Below are positions 47,101 through 59,010 of a stretch of DNA of 64,000 nt, one piece after another (the first letter of the stretch is position 1; the number at the start of each line of letters is the position of its first letter). The stretch covers positions 62,001 to 126,000 of the forward strand of contig JAGYXB010001327.1 in assembly GCA_022495005.1 (NCBI GenBank), given 5' to 3'. The DNA is from Rhyacophila brunnea (taxonomy: Eukaryota; Arthropoda; Insecta; Trichoptera; Rhyacophilidae). The position numbers were made by a program, and so were the translations under genes. Below the pieces are notes generated by a model. The model saw only the letters and a list, made by a program, of their open reading frames with translations, made no database searches and was not told the DNA's origin.

Positions 47101-47689
47101 GTTTTATAATTAATAATTTTTTGTTGTCTCAGTGTATGTCTACTGTTATGTAATACGTGTTTAAATGTTGTAAAATGTATGTTCAATGTCGTCCTGGCGT
47201 AAGTTTTAATGCTTTTTGTGTATGTTAATAAATGGTAAAATAATAATTTTATTGTCACTTGGTCCTTAAGTTTTGCATTTCTATTATTATATACTGTTAA
47301 AATCTATTTGAGTACTTGAAGAGCTTTAAGCTCTCGCATATAAATTAAAAATACGCTGATCGTTTTATTATTATTATTATTATTATTATTATAAAGGTGC
47401 TTGGGTAATCATTTTAATATTCAATGTTCTTTTTTGTAAACTCGGTGTATATAAAAGTTTACGTAACGCATATTACGAATAATTGTTGAGGTAATTCCGT
47501 ATGTCTACTGCTTAGGTGGATAGGTACTTGAGTGAAAAAGTCATTGATTTTTTTTACGATTTTTGGAAAAAAATGTCTTATTTTGTTTCCGTAATTGAAA
47601 AATAATATTATTTTGAATATCCGCAGTAACAAAAACCTTTGAATAGCATCGCTAAAGTTTGGTTAGTTTGCATCGTTATCGGCGAATGG
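44136..47689. other. AT-rich noncoding DNA
   Basis: No gene. An A-box-like word (cttagctcagcattgg) occurs near 45398 without a B box. A (TTA)n microsatellite lies at about 47364-47392. Confidence 0.4.
47364..47392. repeat. (TTA)n microsatellite
   Basis: Nine or so uninterrupted TTA units. Confidence 0.9.
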
Positions 47690-48125
47690 CAGTTCCATTT
47701 ACCGTAGCAGGCAGGCTCGTAGCGGCCGTAGAGGCGAGGGGTGGTAGGCTCGTGTCTGTGCCGGCGGGCCGAGAGGCGCGGAGGCGTGCAGTGAGCGAGA
47801 CGCCGAGGAAACACCTCCTATAGCCGTCCCGTTCGCTCCTTCGTCCTCCGGCGCACATTTCCCGGCCGCTTTTCCGCATTTCGGTTTTTCCGAGAAGCCG
47901 GTATATCTTCAGTCGGTGGCCGTCACAGCCGAACGACGCTCTTTCGGCCAGTAGGCGGTATCATGCCCGCGCGCGCCGACGCCACCTGTGATGCGACCGC
48001 CGCGGATCCTCTGTCCTGTCCGCGAGTGAGTGATCGCTGATTGCCGATCGGACCATTGTGAGCGCGCTCAACGCGTGTGCACGCTCGTCCTACCTATTTA
48101 TGCGAAGAAAATTCACAACGAAGTG
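47690..48125 (+). promoter_or_regulatory. CpG-rich promoter and candidate first exon
   Basis: This is the most promoter-like block in the window: about 370 bp of CpG-rich DNA in an AT desert. An insect initiator-like TTCAGT places a possible start at A 47911. An ATG at 47963 opens a short frame (MPARADATCDATAADPLSCP) that runs into GTGAGT at 48026, and a second GTGAGT lies at 48123. Either is a good 5' splice site, so a first exon of about 115 or 212 nt is plausible, coding or untranslated. The downstream acceptor was not found, so the gene would have a long first intron to the right. Minus-strand frames here are compositional. Strand is inferred from the splice donors. Confidence 0.5.
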
Positions 48126-51100
48126 AGTTGCTATTTATTTTTATTCCGCAATCGGAAGCATATTGCAGTATGTATATACCTTTATGTTATTATTGTTGTT
48201 TATCTTTTTTGACACTTCGCTCATTCGGAAAATAAATAGCTTTACTGTGTAACTTTATCGAACAAAATACTCACCCCAAAATGTGCAATTTTTCGGATTA
48301 AAGTAGCCTGCATATTTACAAATACCATAAATCAAACCAAACATAAAAGTAACATTAAATAATGTTACGTACTTATATTTATTTCTGTTTTATATAAAAT
48401 GCTCCTTTATTTCATCTTCTTTCAAAAGGTAGGTACCTAATATATATATATATATATATTACGATCACAACTAGTGACATAGTTTTGTTTTCCATAACAA
48501 TTTAATGATAGACACATAGTATGTACTTACCTTTGCGCACTTATCTGTTTATACAAGAACTTTCTTTAATGTTTTAATAATTGATTTATGATGTTGAATG
48601 AATTTTGAAGACTCAATCAATTCGTGTATTGGAATATAATTAATTACCTACATCAAGATTATATATACTTACATCCAATTTTGTATTGAACACATCAGAA
48701 TTTATACTAAAAAAATAGTTTGTAATACGTCAACAGGATGGCAAGATGATTTTTATAGTGAAATAAAATACATTAATTAACTTACTATAATAATATTAGG
48801 TTCTTATCTTTAAAATACTGTTATTAGATAGGTGATTAAAGATTTACGACTGTTTCACAAACAAAACGCATGAAAGTTCCGATCCAAGTTCATTTAACTA
48901 CCAACGCGAGAATATTAACATGTTTGTGGGGCTTATTATTTTCCGCTAGAGCGAGTAGGCGAGCAGTGAGCATAATATAAACTTTTTGTTTTTATATTTC
49001 ACGTTCACCAAGAAGTTAGTTTATTTGTTAAGTTTGATAGTTTGGGATCGTCATAGATTCGATAGAATATTTTAATTTCCTAAATTATTTTACTGATTTA
49101 TCGATTTATACACATTAAAAATGTTTATGATACCTTTTTAGAGTAAGTATTATATTATCTAGTATAAGACGGCAGTTGTAATTTTTATCTCAGTGACTAG
49201 ACACAAATTACTATAATATTATTATGTATGTATGTTATTCTTGATAAGCAATTATTTTTAATGCGGCACTAAAATAAATTATCTAATCTCCCCATCATGC
49301 GTCGAACGCACAAAAATTGCAATCATAAAAATATAAGTAGGTATCAATATTTCAGATATTTATATAATTAATAATCCATTGGGTGACACACATATAATAT
49401 TACCTTCTACCTACATAATATGCGATGTAATTAGTTAATACGTGTTCATTTTTACTATAGAGGTTGTGAATGAATTTATTGTATTAATTCATTCAAGATG
49501 TTATAATAAATATAGCTATTTGCTTCGCGAAAACTCTGACAAAAACACAAAATATTTATTGTAGGTACATCATTTGTATAAATTCACTAATCAATCTATT
49601 CACAATTAATTATTAAGCATTTACATGCTGGCATTCCATTTAAAATAATATTAGTTAATATTCTTCAGGAAATGATTTTTTAGTCATAACTACTCAATCG
49701 TTATTTGTTTATCTTTATATTTGAATATCCTTGTAAACTGTAATTTAAGTTTTACTGTTTTGAATTTTGTTCTATCTCACTTTGATTGCAGGACATTCCT
49801 TCTGAAAGATTGATTACAATAGTACAATAAAAATAATACAATATTCCTAATATTCTCGTAAATAGAATAAATGTGTTAATATATTAACGAAACATTATCT
49901 ATTACACTTATTGTTTTAAGTTTTTGAATACCTTCGATTGGTTCGTTCGGGCAATCAGTTCACTAAAATTAGGGTTATATTATTTATAAACCGTATAATA
50001 TAACAGGCACGTGTTGTAATGTTATATGCACTGATAATAACCGGGCCCTACCTAGTTGATTCGATTTGATTGCGTGTTATTTGAGTTTACTTAGTTAATT
50101 TTGACTATGGTTAATAATTAATTACACTGTGCTACACAATATTATGCATACTAAGTAGAGTACCTATTACCTTGATATTCTTATGAAGAATCTAGAGCAT
50201 TTACATACTACCATACAAAACCTAATGTAATATTTAAAAAAACCGCTAAATAATATGTATCATGAAACATCGCTATTAAATAATTGTTGTGCAAATTAAA
50301 AAAAAAACTTTTAGGTCTCCATCATTTTTAATGTACAATGACATCGATAGATATAAAAAAATACGACTGGATACCGCTTAATAAACACGATAAATAAATA
50401 AATCTACATAATATTTTGTAGATCTATTGGTTACTGTTGTACAAGTTTTTTTTTAAATACGTTATTTATTGTATGTAATAGGAATATTATGGCAAGCTTT
50501 TAATCAAATATACATACTTTTTAAACTATCTTATATTTCGAGCACGTGTGCTTTATGGGAAATGACAGATCCGTTTTGAAAAAATAACCGGATACTAACG
50601 AAAACACACATTTTTAAAGTACAAACTTTAATACTTTGCTTTCGTGCCGTGCGTCTGATTTTCTATAAGATCTTTACACCTGCATATTATATTTGCTGTT
50701 GACAATTATATACTCATTGACACGCCAGTAAAAATAAAATACATAATATAATTTTATCGTGCCGATTTTAACATTGCGTAGATAGTACATACATCACAAA
50801 AGTTTGCCCTCTTCTGACTTGTTTATGTTGTGAAAGTTCAATTTGCCGGCACTTAATCTATGCCTGTGTAAAGGCACCATAATGCAAAACAGTAACTAAC
50901 CGGATTGCGGTGACATTTTCGCTGGAAATGTCTGTACCGGTCCCTTTTAGCTGGATCCATTAAAATGCAATATATGGTGGTAGGTACACCAAGTCAGTAT
51001 CTGATTCCTAAACTTTTTTGCTTGGCTCAACACTTGAAACAGTTTCTAATATCTCGGGTAACCCCTGCATGGTTGTTCACGCGTATTACGGCACACGAAA

Positions 51101-51266
51101 AGATGTTAAACATATATATTATATATACACGAAAAAAGGCTTTCAAATTATAATATAGGTACCTGTTGGCGTCGTCAGCGAAGATTTTGTAATTTTATTC
51201 ACGGAAGTTGTAATATTTGCATGCTTTCCTTTATGTACTGTCAAAATTCGGCCAGAAATCACTTTT
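48126..51266. other. AT-rich noncoding DNA, presumed first intron
   Basis: Contains a (TA)n run at 48440-48460. No gene or delimited element was found. Confidence 0.4.
48440..48460. repeat. (TA)n microsatellite
   Basis: Pure TA run after taggtaccta. Confidence 0.9.
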
Positions 51267-51293
51267 AGCATAGTAATAAATTATTACTATGCT
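51267..51293. repeat. perfect short palindrome
   Basis: Thirteen-base arms agcatagtaataa and ttattactatgct are separated by one base. Confidence 0.75.
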
Positions 51294-51479
51294 GTAACTC
51301 TTAAAATTAGCGTTAATATTAAAAAAAAAAAAACTTTAGTTAAAAGAAAGCTCATACTAGTTGGCAACGCTCATTATTGCCAACTGAATTACTAAATATG
51401 TATTAATCTATTTATTTCTGCTAAAAGTAAAATGTACCCTTCAAGTAAAACTGTCATTGACCAGTCCAATTCCAGTATC

Positions 51480-51780
51480 GCCTCATGCGTCCCAATTAAC
51501 CGCCACATAGAATGCGTCCGGCGATTAGGCGTTTCGGCTAGATGGGATGGGATGGGTTATAAAAATATCGTTTCAACGTAATATCGGTTAAGTTCTCGAG
51601 CTGCATTTCAACATGACCTATATTCCCGTCGATAGGGCCGAGCCACGCGCTGTTATGAATGTTATGATGCGTTTTATAACGCATACAAAACGATCGCGAC
51701 CGCGTTGCCGGTTACGCAACTCGGCCGACATTGTGTGTGGAAATCGCATCGTCCGATTTAGTTTTTTTTTCGATTTTACA
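51480..51780. promoter_or_regulatory. GC-richer block, candidate regulatory DNA
   Basis: CpG-containing words (tgcgtccggcgattaggcgt, gatcgcgaccgcgttgccgg) are interspersed with AT motifs, over 300 bp with no credible frame. It lies inside the presumed intron following the 47.9-kb promoter, so an intronic enhancer is possible. Confidence 0.3.
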
Positions 51781-52066
51781 ATTTTATGAACCGTACTAAT
51801 TAACGAAGCTACAATGTAATTGATTTTGGGTGAATTTCAGTAGCTATATGCAGTAGGTACAGGATTAACGTAATGGGTAGTTACTTAAGCATTCCATTCT
51901 GTTTCGTCTATTTGAAAAATATCTGTATCCGTATATACATTACTAACGATCCAGAACTTTTTTGTATTTTCTAGCAGGAACGTAGTAACACAATATATTT
52001 ATTGATTATAAATATTTTTATTAAACAAAAACCAATCGTCATAAAAAGAAATGCATACTATGGAAT

Positions 52067-52324
52067 GCATATCGTCGTTGAAACTAGAAAATTGTGTAAC
52101 TCCAAAAACACTACTTTACAGGAGAGACAAAAAACATTATGGTTTCCTATACAAATGTATGGTTTTGGAGTGAAATCATCCATGATTTAACAATGATACA
52201 ATTTTTCTGGAATTACAAAATTTGCAAGACGGATAGATATTATCAACGGCCACTAGATGGCATTCAAAGTCAATTTTCGATTAAAACGGAGTTACACAAT
52301 TTTCTAGTTTCAACGACGATATGC
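52067..52324. mobile_element. MITE with perfect 37-bp inverted ends
   Basis: gcatatcgtcgttgaaacta and onward to 52103 is repeated exactly, inverted, at 52288-52324. The 184-bp interior is unique and noncoding. No target duplication was identified, so the superfamily is unknown. A transcript would fold into a 37-bp duplex. Confidence 0.75.
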
Positions 52325-53107
52325 CTACTTCCTGTGGCAACATTTTCTTTGTAAAAATATAGAAAAAATCACAGGTTCAAGTCAAATCAACTGAATGTAA
52401 AGTTAAATTATCCCTTTTTATTGTTAATTAATTAAATGAACCAGCGTTTACGTGGCAGAACTACATGATAGATAATAGTATTATTTGCCGGAATCTAATT
52501 AATTGTTTTTGTATCTAAATTATCGTATCTATCGCTTAATTCAGTATATTTATAATCATAACATAAACCCAAAAATATTAAAAGAATAAAGTATCTAATT
52601 ACTTTAACATTGTGGTCATGTAACATTTTAAATTTCGTTTTTCTGTAAGTGTTATTTTTGAACATACGGTAGACTGGTTCTCTGGTACATATTATTATGT
52701 ATATATAAACAGGGAAAATGGTATAAGTCCTGACATCGACCATTTTGTATTTTTAGATTTGTAAAGGTGTATAATTGGGTAATGTGTAAATGGTATGTGT
52801 ACTATTGTGGTTCATTTGCGATGATATTTTACAGTTCTCAAATGAACTAAAGATATCTCACATCGTAACATTACTTTTAATTATTGTTGATTTCTTAATG
52901 AAATGAATTTATTGCTCCAACTCTTTCTCGAAAACACATGTTGCTTTTGGAGTTTAGGGCTTAAAATATAAGCACCTACATAATTTTAACTAAATCCTAA
53001 AAGTTATAATGTTTTCACTTCTTCGAAGAACACGCCTTAATTACTATGTTATTAAAAGCTGTATGATAAAACGTACGGAAAGCGCAGCGAGGAATGCAAT
53101 TACTTAC
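52325..53107. other. AT-rich noncoding DNA
   Basis: Nothing recognised. Confidence 0.35.
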
Positions 53108-53140
53108 CTGTCTAAAGGCTCAGGTAATGGCGAGCACAGT
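53108..53140 (-). other. candidate 33-nt microexon
   Basis: On the minus strand, cttgaactgcag precedes and GACAG|GTAAGTAAT follows a 33-nt segment. The donor is a full consensus. One frame is open and would read LCSPLPEPLD. The length is a multiple of three, as in many microexons. No flanking exons were identified. Confidence 0.2.
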
Positions 53141-53970
53141 CTGCAGTTCAAGAAATAATTGCACTAATACTCTAATTCTATTTTACGGCAAAACAAAGGA
53201 TAACAGTGGGCTTTTGAGAAAGGCTGTTCTCTATAATAAATATGTTTATCATATTGTATTATGGTTACCATAGTATACATTCAATTACATGATATCTGGT
53301 AATATAATTAGCGGGTCAAAATAACCGGTTATTATTGATTAATTTTCACTTATATGATGTACATTGTACGGTAACGGTGTGACAAAAAGTGCAATTATGA
53401 TATATAATAGTTCAAGGTTCAACCACGTCCAAATTCAAATAGGCTGTGATCTATGTACTTATCCAGTATCCAAACTGGCAGTGATCTACGATACTCTCTC
53501 TTTGTCATCTAAATAAACGTATTGTATCAGGCTGACAACACTGAACCGTTAAACATTAAACAACAACTTTGATTGTTATAAATAAAAATACTCAATTTCC
53601 CATTCGTCGTGATATTTACAAATTTTAGTCTTTTTTTGGGCATTCATTGCACTCATGGCCAAACTTTTCACCCACTGTACAAAGAGCGTACTGCGCGACT
53701 GTATGGGGAAACTACGCATTAGTTAAAAGCGCGGAATTAATATATTCTTTTTCTCTCACTCCTGCGCTAGGCTGTGGGTGGTGCAATCTGAATCGACTGA
53801 TAATATAAAGTCACGTGGGCTTCTTCGTGGTTAATCTTAAAATGACTTTCAAGTAATCTGGCGAAGTAAATAAAAAAGGAATGGTTAATTTTTCCTCTTC
53901 AACATCTCAATGAAATTACGTTATATTAGAACTGAATGTATACAATTTTTATATTTTCACCACTTAATTC
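53141..53970. other. noncoding
   Basis: A GC-richer patch at about 53650-53830 is unassigned. Confidence 0.3.
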
Positions 53971-54039
53971 CAATGTGCGATCGCCAAAATCCATTCTGCG
54001 ATCGACGTGTTGGAGATGTCTAATATGTATAGTTTAAAT

Positions 54040-54213
54040 GCTAATGTATTTAAGTTTTGTAGTATTCCATTTGAGTCGTTTTTTACAATGTATTCGTTGT
54101 CAGTGTGTATTTACCTTTTGGTGAGAGCACATAGTGCCTGAAGATGCCGAATGGCGAAACCCGGGTCGCAAAAACGACTCAAATGGAATAGTACAAAATA
54201 TAAATCCATTAGA
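54040..54213. repeat. nested 44-bp inverted repeat
   Basis: ctaatgtatttaagttttgt followed by attccatttgagtcgttttt (54040-54083) recurs inverted at 54170-54213 with a few changes. The 86-nt spacer holds the hammerhead-like motif. Confidence 0.75.
54135..54170 (+). ncRNA. hammerhead-ribozyme-like core
   Basis: The order of elements follows a minimal type I hammerhead. Stem I is TGC/GCA (54135-54137 with 54168-54170) and the first core is CTGAAGA (54138-54144). Stem II is GCC-GAAT-GGC (54146-54155). The second core is GAA (54156-54158), and a very short stem III, AC..GT, closes around ccgg (54159-54166). The cleavage position would be C 54167. Very short stem III versions are known from Penelope-like elements. 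One extra base (T 54145) between core and stem II departs from the consensus and may abolish activity. Structure assignment is by eye. Confidence 0.35.
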
Positions 54214-54895
54214 ATTTAAATTCAAATTCCGTCAAGTACATACCTTAGGTCGATAGTATTAATATGTACAATAGAGTTTATATAAAATACTGATGATATC
54301 ACTTTAAAAAGCTAAAAGTTTCCCAGCGATGATTGAGTCGTTCTTCCGGAAATATTGAATGACGAATATGTTTGTATCTTCCGGCTATAAGAGCGTCCAT
54401 TCTGTCATATTTTTTGCCAACTGACCGCCGGTAGAGTCATATCTCGCTGTAACGAAGTAAATAATGTTATGCAGTCAATTGCAGTATGATTAATTCGACA
54501 ATTCATGGAACAGTAATGCCGTGAATGATTCACCGAAAGATAGCATCTGGAAGCAGCTTTTTTCGTCTATCGGGCTATTTTGTCTGAATTACGTGTTGGT
54601 AATAAAATTACAACACAACTGCAGCGCTGTTTTGGAATTTTGGCAAATCGTACACGCTGTTTTCTTCGAAATAAACAATTCTCGTGAGACGCAGTATTTT
54701 TTTTTGTTATTATTATTTGTAGTAACTAGTAAGTAGTTACATCTTCCAAAAAATTCTTCGATGTACATTACATTATTTTTTTTACGAAAACAATCAATTG
54801 CTTCGATGACCAGACTAGTCTTCTTTAAGTTATATAAATGTGTACTATATAATAGGTATATCCAACGTGTCCGCGGAATGGATTTTGGTCGATCG

Positions 54896-57031
54896 AACTA
54901 TAATTGAGTGTAATGTAATATAATATGAAGCATTAACCAACCATTCCTATTTTTAATTCCTTAACCAGCTTGCGTGAAAGTCATTTTAAATTAGCCATAA
55001 GGAGACCTGCGAGCCCCCGTCGTATAACCTGATTCGTATTGAATCGCTCACTGCCTGCTACTGGAGTGAGAGAATGAGGAGATGTAAATCCCCACGCTTT
55101 AAACTGAGGCGTACCTAAACTCATCTTCACGCATCAGGCTCCAGTTTCACGACGATTGGGATATTTAGTATTTCTTTCTAATGATGAAATACGTTCAATT
55201 ATTGTCCTCATTTAAATAAAGTACGTTTGTTCGAGTTAAAAAATAACAATGGGAGAGTGTCCTAAATCACAGCCAGTATTACATACTTTAAATTGGACAT
55301 GTCCGCTATATAATCACATTAAAAAAGTAATATCATTAAAATACCATATTAAAAAATATTTTGTTGTAGTTATGCTGTGCTTTTTAATTTTTTCCTTTTC
55401 CTTGGCTCTATTGGCATTTCTTAACGTATGTATTATGTACATTTTAATGGTGGTTGTCTCAGAAGATGGCATTTTACCACTCGTAGATCCTCGTAGATTT
55501 TTTTAATAATATAGATATGCCTAATACCTATATTCCTGTTATACCCACAAGGACTAGCTACTTTAATGAGACTAATGTACCAGCATTTTATTAAAACATT
55601 GTTTATAATAATTAACTTATCTATTTTCCTTACTTTAATAATTCGATAAAAAATATGCTGGCAAAAACTTTTATTTGATTTGAAAAAATCGAATTAAATA
55701 CTTTGAATATAAAGCTTATTCCATGCTCACACAGAGAGATGCATTCATTATTTTTATCGGAAACAGTTATTTTTTTATTACGCTACTCGCCGATATCGGA
55801 ATGCATTATTTGTAATGTTTCAGGCAAAGTAATGCGTCATATTATTCTCTTTTCAATACTATCTAACTCATTGCAGCATATTCAGTATTTAACCGAAAAC
55901 CAAGTACCTAGGTATACAAATATTGTGCATTTTTTCTTAACCTGTGTTTTTTTCGAGTGACTAATCTGAAATACCAGGAAATTAAATGCGCAATGTTGTT
56001 GTCTTCTCATCCAATTAATCTGATACGCATTTTTTGATAACGCCATATTAGAATAATAAATACTGTTTTCGAAAATAATGATAATAAATAAAATTATGCC
56101 TAGTATAATAAAATTATAATGGCGGCTTCATAAATTTTTGTTACACTGGATTTTCGTTTATTACCTATGCAATGTGTAGAATTGTATTGTACATTTTATG
56201 TGAATTATTGTTAGGTTTGTACTGTCTTGTAACACTACAGGGTATGATAAAATAACAAATACAAAATAACACTTGATTAATACATGATTTTCTCTAGGTT
56301 CGTTGAGCGTTTATGTGTGTAGGCACTATGCAAACTAAGCGTTCTTTTTATTTGGCAGTCTCCCAGAATATTTTATTCATTTTTCTTTTAAATGCAAGTA
56401 CTTATTTACACATACATATATTTTCAAAGTAAATAAAAGACACACGGAGTATAATATGATTAATTTAACTTTATTTTCAAAAATTCAGTCGACACCTATC
56501 TAAATGTATCCGTGTATTAAATTTATTTACGTTATTTTCTGAAGATGTTTTCTGTCAGTCAGCCGTATGGCCGCAGGATTTTCATTGAGATTTTTACAGA
56601 AATATAACCAAAGTCAGAATCACAAAAAAGTCATGGTCAATAAACAGATATTAGAAAATGTTTATGAAAACATTATCCAAGCTTCCGCCTTTACTGAGCG
56701 GTAATTCATAGTAAATGAGTTTATGGCTTGGTAAATTCACCTCATATTAAATTGCTCACCTAATGGATATAAAATGTTTGATAAAGCTCAACAAGACGTT
56801 AGTCTCTTAAATAATTATATTTGCTAATATGTTTAGATAGTAAGCCAAAATAATAAATGAAAATAATATATTTCGACGACAACTTAGTATTTACGATATT
56901 TCACGTTTCGCGATAAAATTAGATATTTAATAATACCTATATTTATAAGATTTAATTTAAACTATTTTTTATTCAAATAATAATACAGCTGATCTTAGAA
57001 TGTTATGTTAAATTATTATAACATTTATTAA
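54896..57031. other. mostly AT-rich noncoding DNA
   Basis: A GC-richer patch lies at about 55000-55110. An 85-codon frame at 55249-55506 has one hydrophobic stretch but no other support. Confidence 0.35.
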
Positions 57032-57035
57032 TTAA

Positions 57036-57688
57036 GGGGCGACATGCTCAGCGTAGGTCAAAATGGAGCTTTTGTTCTATTTTCAAAGCATGATCCTGGA
57101 CATTCCTTAAACGTTGTAGATAATCTATTTATATAATTTTGAAGCCTTATTATCCTTTATATTTATTTTAAACATTTGATGATTTGATGATTGGATGTTT
57201 ATCAGTAACACATTTGAATGGTCAAAGACATAGCTTATAATCAGTATCTTTAGAATTATCTTCCCTTCCCTCTTGCCCATTCTTTGAATAATAAAATGCC
57301 TAATTCTTGTCAAATTTGGGATCACATAGATTATTAATATATTTTTTTGTCGTAAATATTTCACTATAATAATGTCGACATAAATTATACTGATGGTTTT
57401 ATAAATGCGTTTAAAAATTAATAAATGTAAAAAATCTTAACACCACTGCACATTTATGTACTGAAATATGACTATATTCTAAAACATTAGAGCGAGAGGT
57501 TTAAAAGAATACTTATTTTATGTAATAAAAATACTTTATGCAGTCATCAAATGTTTAAAATAAATATAAAGGATAATAAGGCTTCAAAGTTATATAAATA
57601 GATTATCTACAACGTTAAGGAATGTCCAGGATCATGCTTTGAAAATAGAAAAAAAGCTCCATTTGACCCACGCTGAGCACGTCCGCCC
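57036..57688. mobile_element. complete TTAA-flanked MITE with long TIRs
   Basis: It is flanked by TTAA at 57032-57035 and 57689-57692. The ends GGGGCGACATGCTCAGCGT and (inverted) GGGCGGACGTGCTCAGCGT continue as inverted copies for about 140 bp, through ttcaaagcatgatcctggac and ccttattatcctttatattt. The 653-bp length with no coding frame makes it nonautonomous. TTAA targeting is typical of piggyBac-type transposases, but the GGG terminus is not the usual CCC, so the superfamily is open. Confidence 0.8.
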
Positions 57689-57692
57689 TTAA

Positions 57693-58660
57693 AACAAAAG
57701 ACAATAAATTCCATATTATGTGGAACAAGTACTAGGTACATATTGTGGTTTATTTTAATTTATACGATGTTTTAACAACAAAAATTGACAGTTAACGCAA
57801 CTAAAGATAATTATATAATATTTAAAATTATATTTAATTTAATTAATGCAATGTAACGATTATTAAAAATATCCCCATTTTTACTACTAGCCTAGCTACT
57901 GGCGGTGTACAAGAATCCACACCTGTTGATATTGGATAGATAGTTATTTATAAAGATTAGTATAATTTGATAACATTAAGTTGGTGCTCTGTCACAGGGT
58001 CACGTAGTAATAAATAGATTATGCGCAGTGTCAATAAATAATAATAATATGTAAATTTTTACTATGTTTACGAACAAAATAAAATTACCGAGTCAATTTA
58101 CTAGGTACGCCCTCTCACCTGCCGTATGGTCATTTTGTAAACACATGGCTTATATTATTTTTAATGCTTTGATTTTTACCGGTCAGTTGACTAGCTGGTA
58201 GTAATATTAACATTATAGTAGTTACGCTCCGAATCATTACTGCAATTAATCTTGTTATTGCATATTTTGTTCATCGCATAATGACATATTATGCTTAGTG
58301 GAAAATCAATTATTTTTACCAATATTAATTTAGTAATGCATACTTCATTATTTTTTATTATTCTATAGCAGTTTAGTTCATTAATTTAACTTGAAGCATA
58401 AAATTTCGTAAATATTTTAACCAAGGAGGTTTCATTTACTATTGTACGAAAAACGTACAGAGTCTTGTTTCGTTCTTCCGTTTTGACTTGGTTGCACATT
58501 AGCGATAATAAATTAAAGCATCATTGGTTGCAACCACTTCGTGTCAATTCGCCGACACCTCATTGACTGCATTTCGCCTAATTCTAATACCTACAAATAG
58601 TTGGTCCAATGAACTGCCCTGATTCGTCAAAACCATTTAGAGTAAAACATATTATTACCT
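57693..58660. other. AT-rich noncoding DNA
   Basis: Nothing recognised. Confidence 0.4.
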
Positions 58661-59010
58661 ATGTGAATTTCACTAATGGTGTAATTTTAGAATATGAGCG
58701 ATATTAATGTCATCATCATCATTAGCCTAAATCTATCCACTGCTGGATGAAACCTCTCCAAGCTGATTCCGCTTCTCTCGGTCCTTTGCGTTGTCACGTA
58801 CTTCCGCAGAATTTTATCATTTCATCGATCCAGCGGCCGCTAGGTCTACCTTGCGGACGTTTTGTACCTCTTGGATACCACTGGATGACTAAATTTGTCC
58901 AACGATTGTCTCTTTTTCGAGCTATGTGTCCAGCCCATCTCCACTTGAGCCTTGTGAATATGTGAATTTCACTAATTTCACTTATTTTAGAATATGAGCG
59001 ATATTAATGT
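58661..59010 (-). mobile_element. 5'-truncated LINE with ~50-bp target duplication
   Basis: The insertion occupies 58711-58959. It is bracketed by near-identical copies of a 50/51-bp host segment (58661-58710 and 58960-59010; both begin atgtgaatttcactaat and end atatgagcgatattaatgt). The minus strand encodes RLKWRWAGHIARKRDNRWTN, then VIQWYPRGTKRPQGRPSGRW and IDEMIKFCGST, a stop, then AWRGFIQQWIDLG and a stop. It finishes with an (ATG)n tail at 58711-58722. This is the extreme C-terminus of ORF2 of RTE-like LINEs with their simple-repeat 3' end. Only one internal stop is seen, so the insertion is fairly young. Confidence 0.88.

Larger units (their letters stand above)
53978..54895. mobile_element. 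918-bp unit bounded by ~38-bp inverted repeats
   Basis: The left arm CGATCGCCAAAATCCATTC and the inverted right arm CGATCGACCAAAATCCATTC continue through gcg...cgtgttgga/cacgttgga. There is no clear target duplication. The interior contains the nested inverted repeat at 54040-54213 and a weak open frame. The class of element is unknown. Confidence 0.5.

Noticed and set aside
55249..55506. 85-codon frame with a hydrophobic segment
   Set aside because: One hydrophobic run is common in T-rich DNA. There is no conserved motif and the composition equals the flanks.
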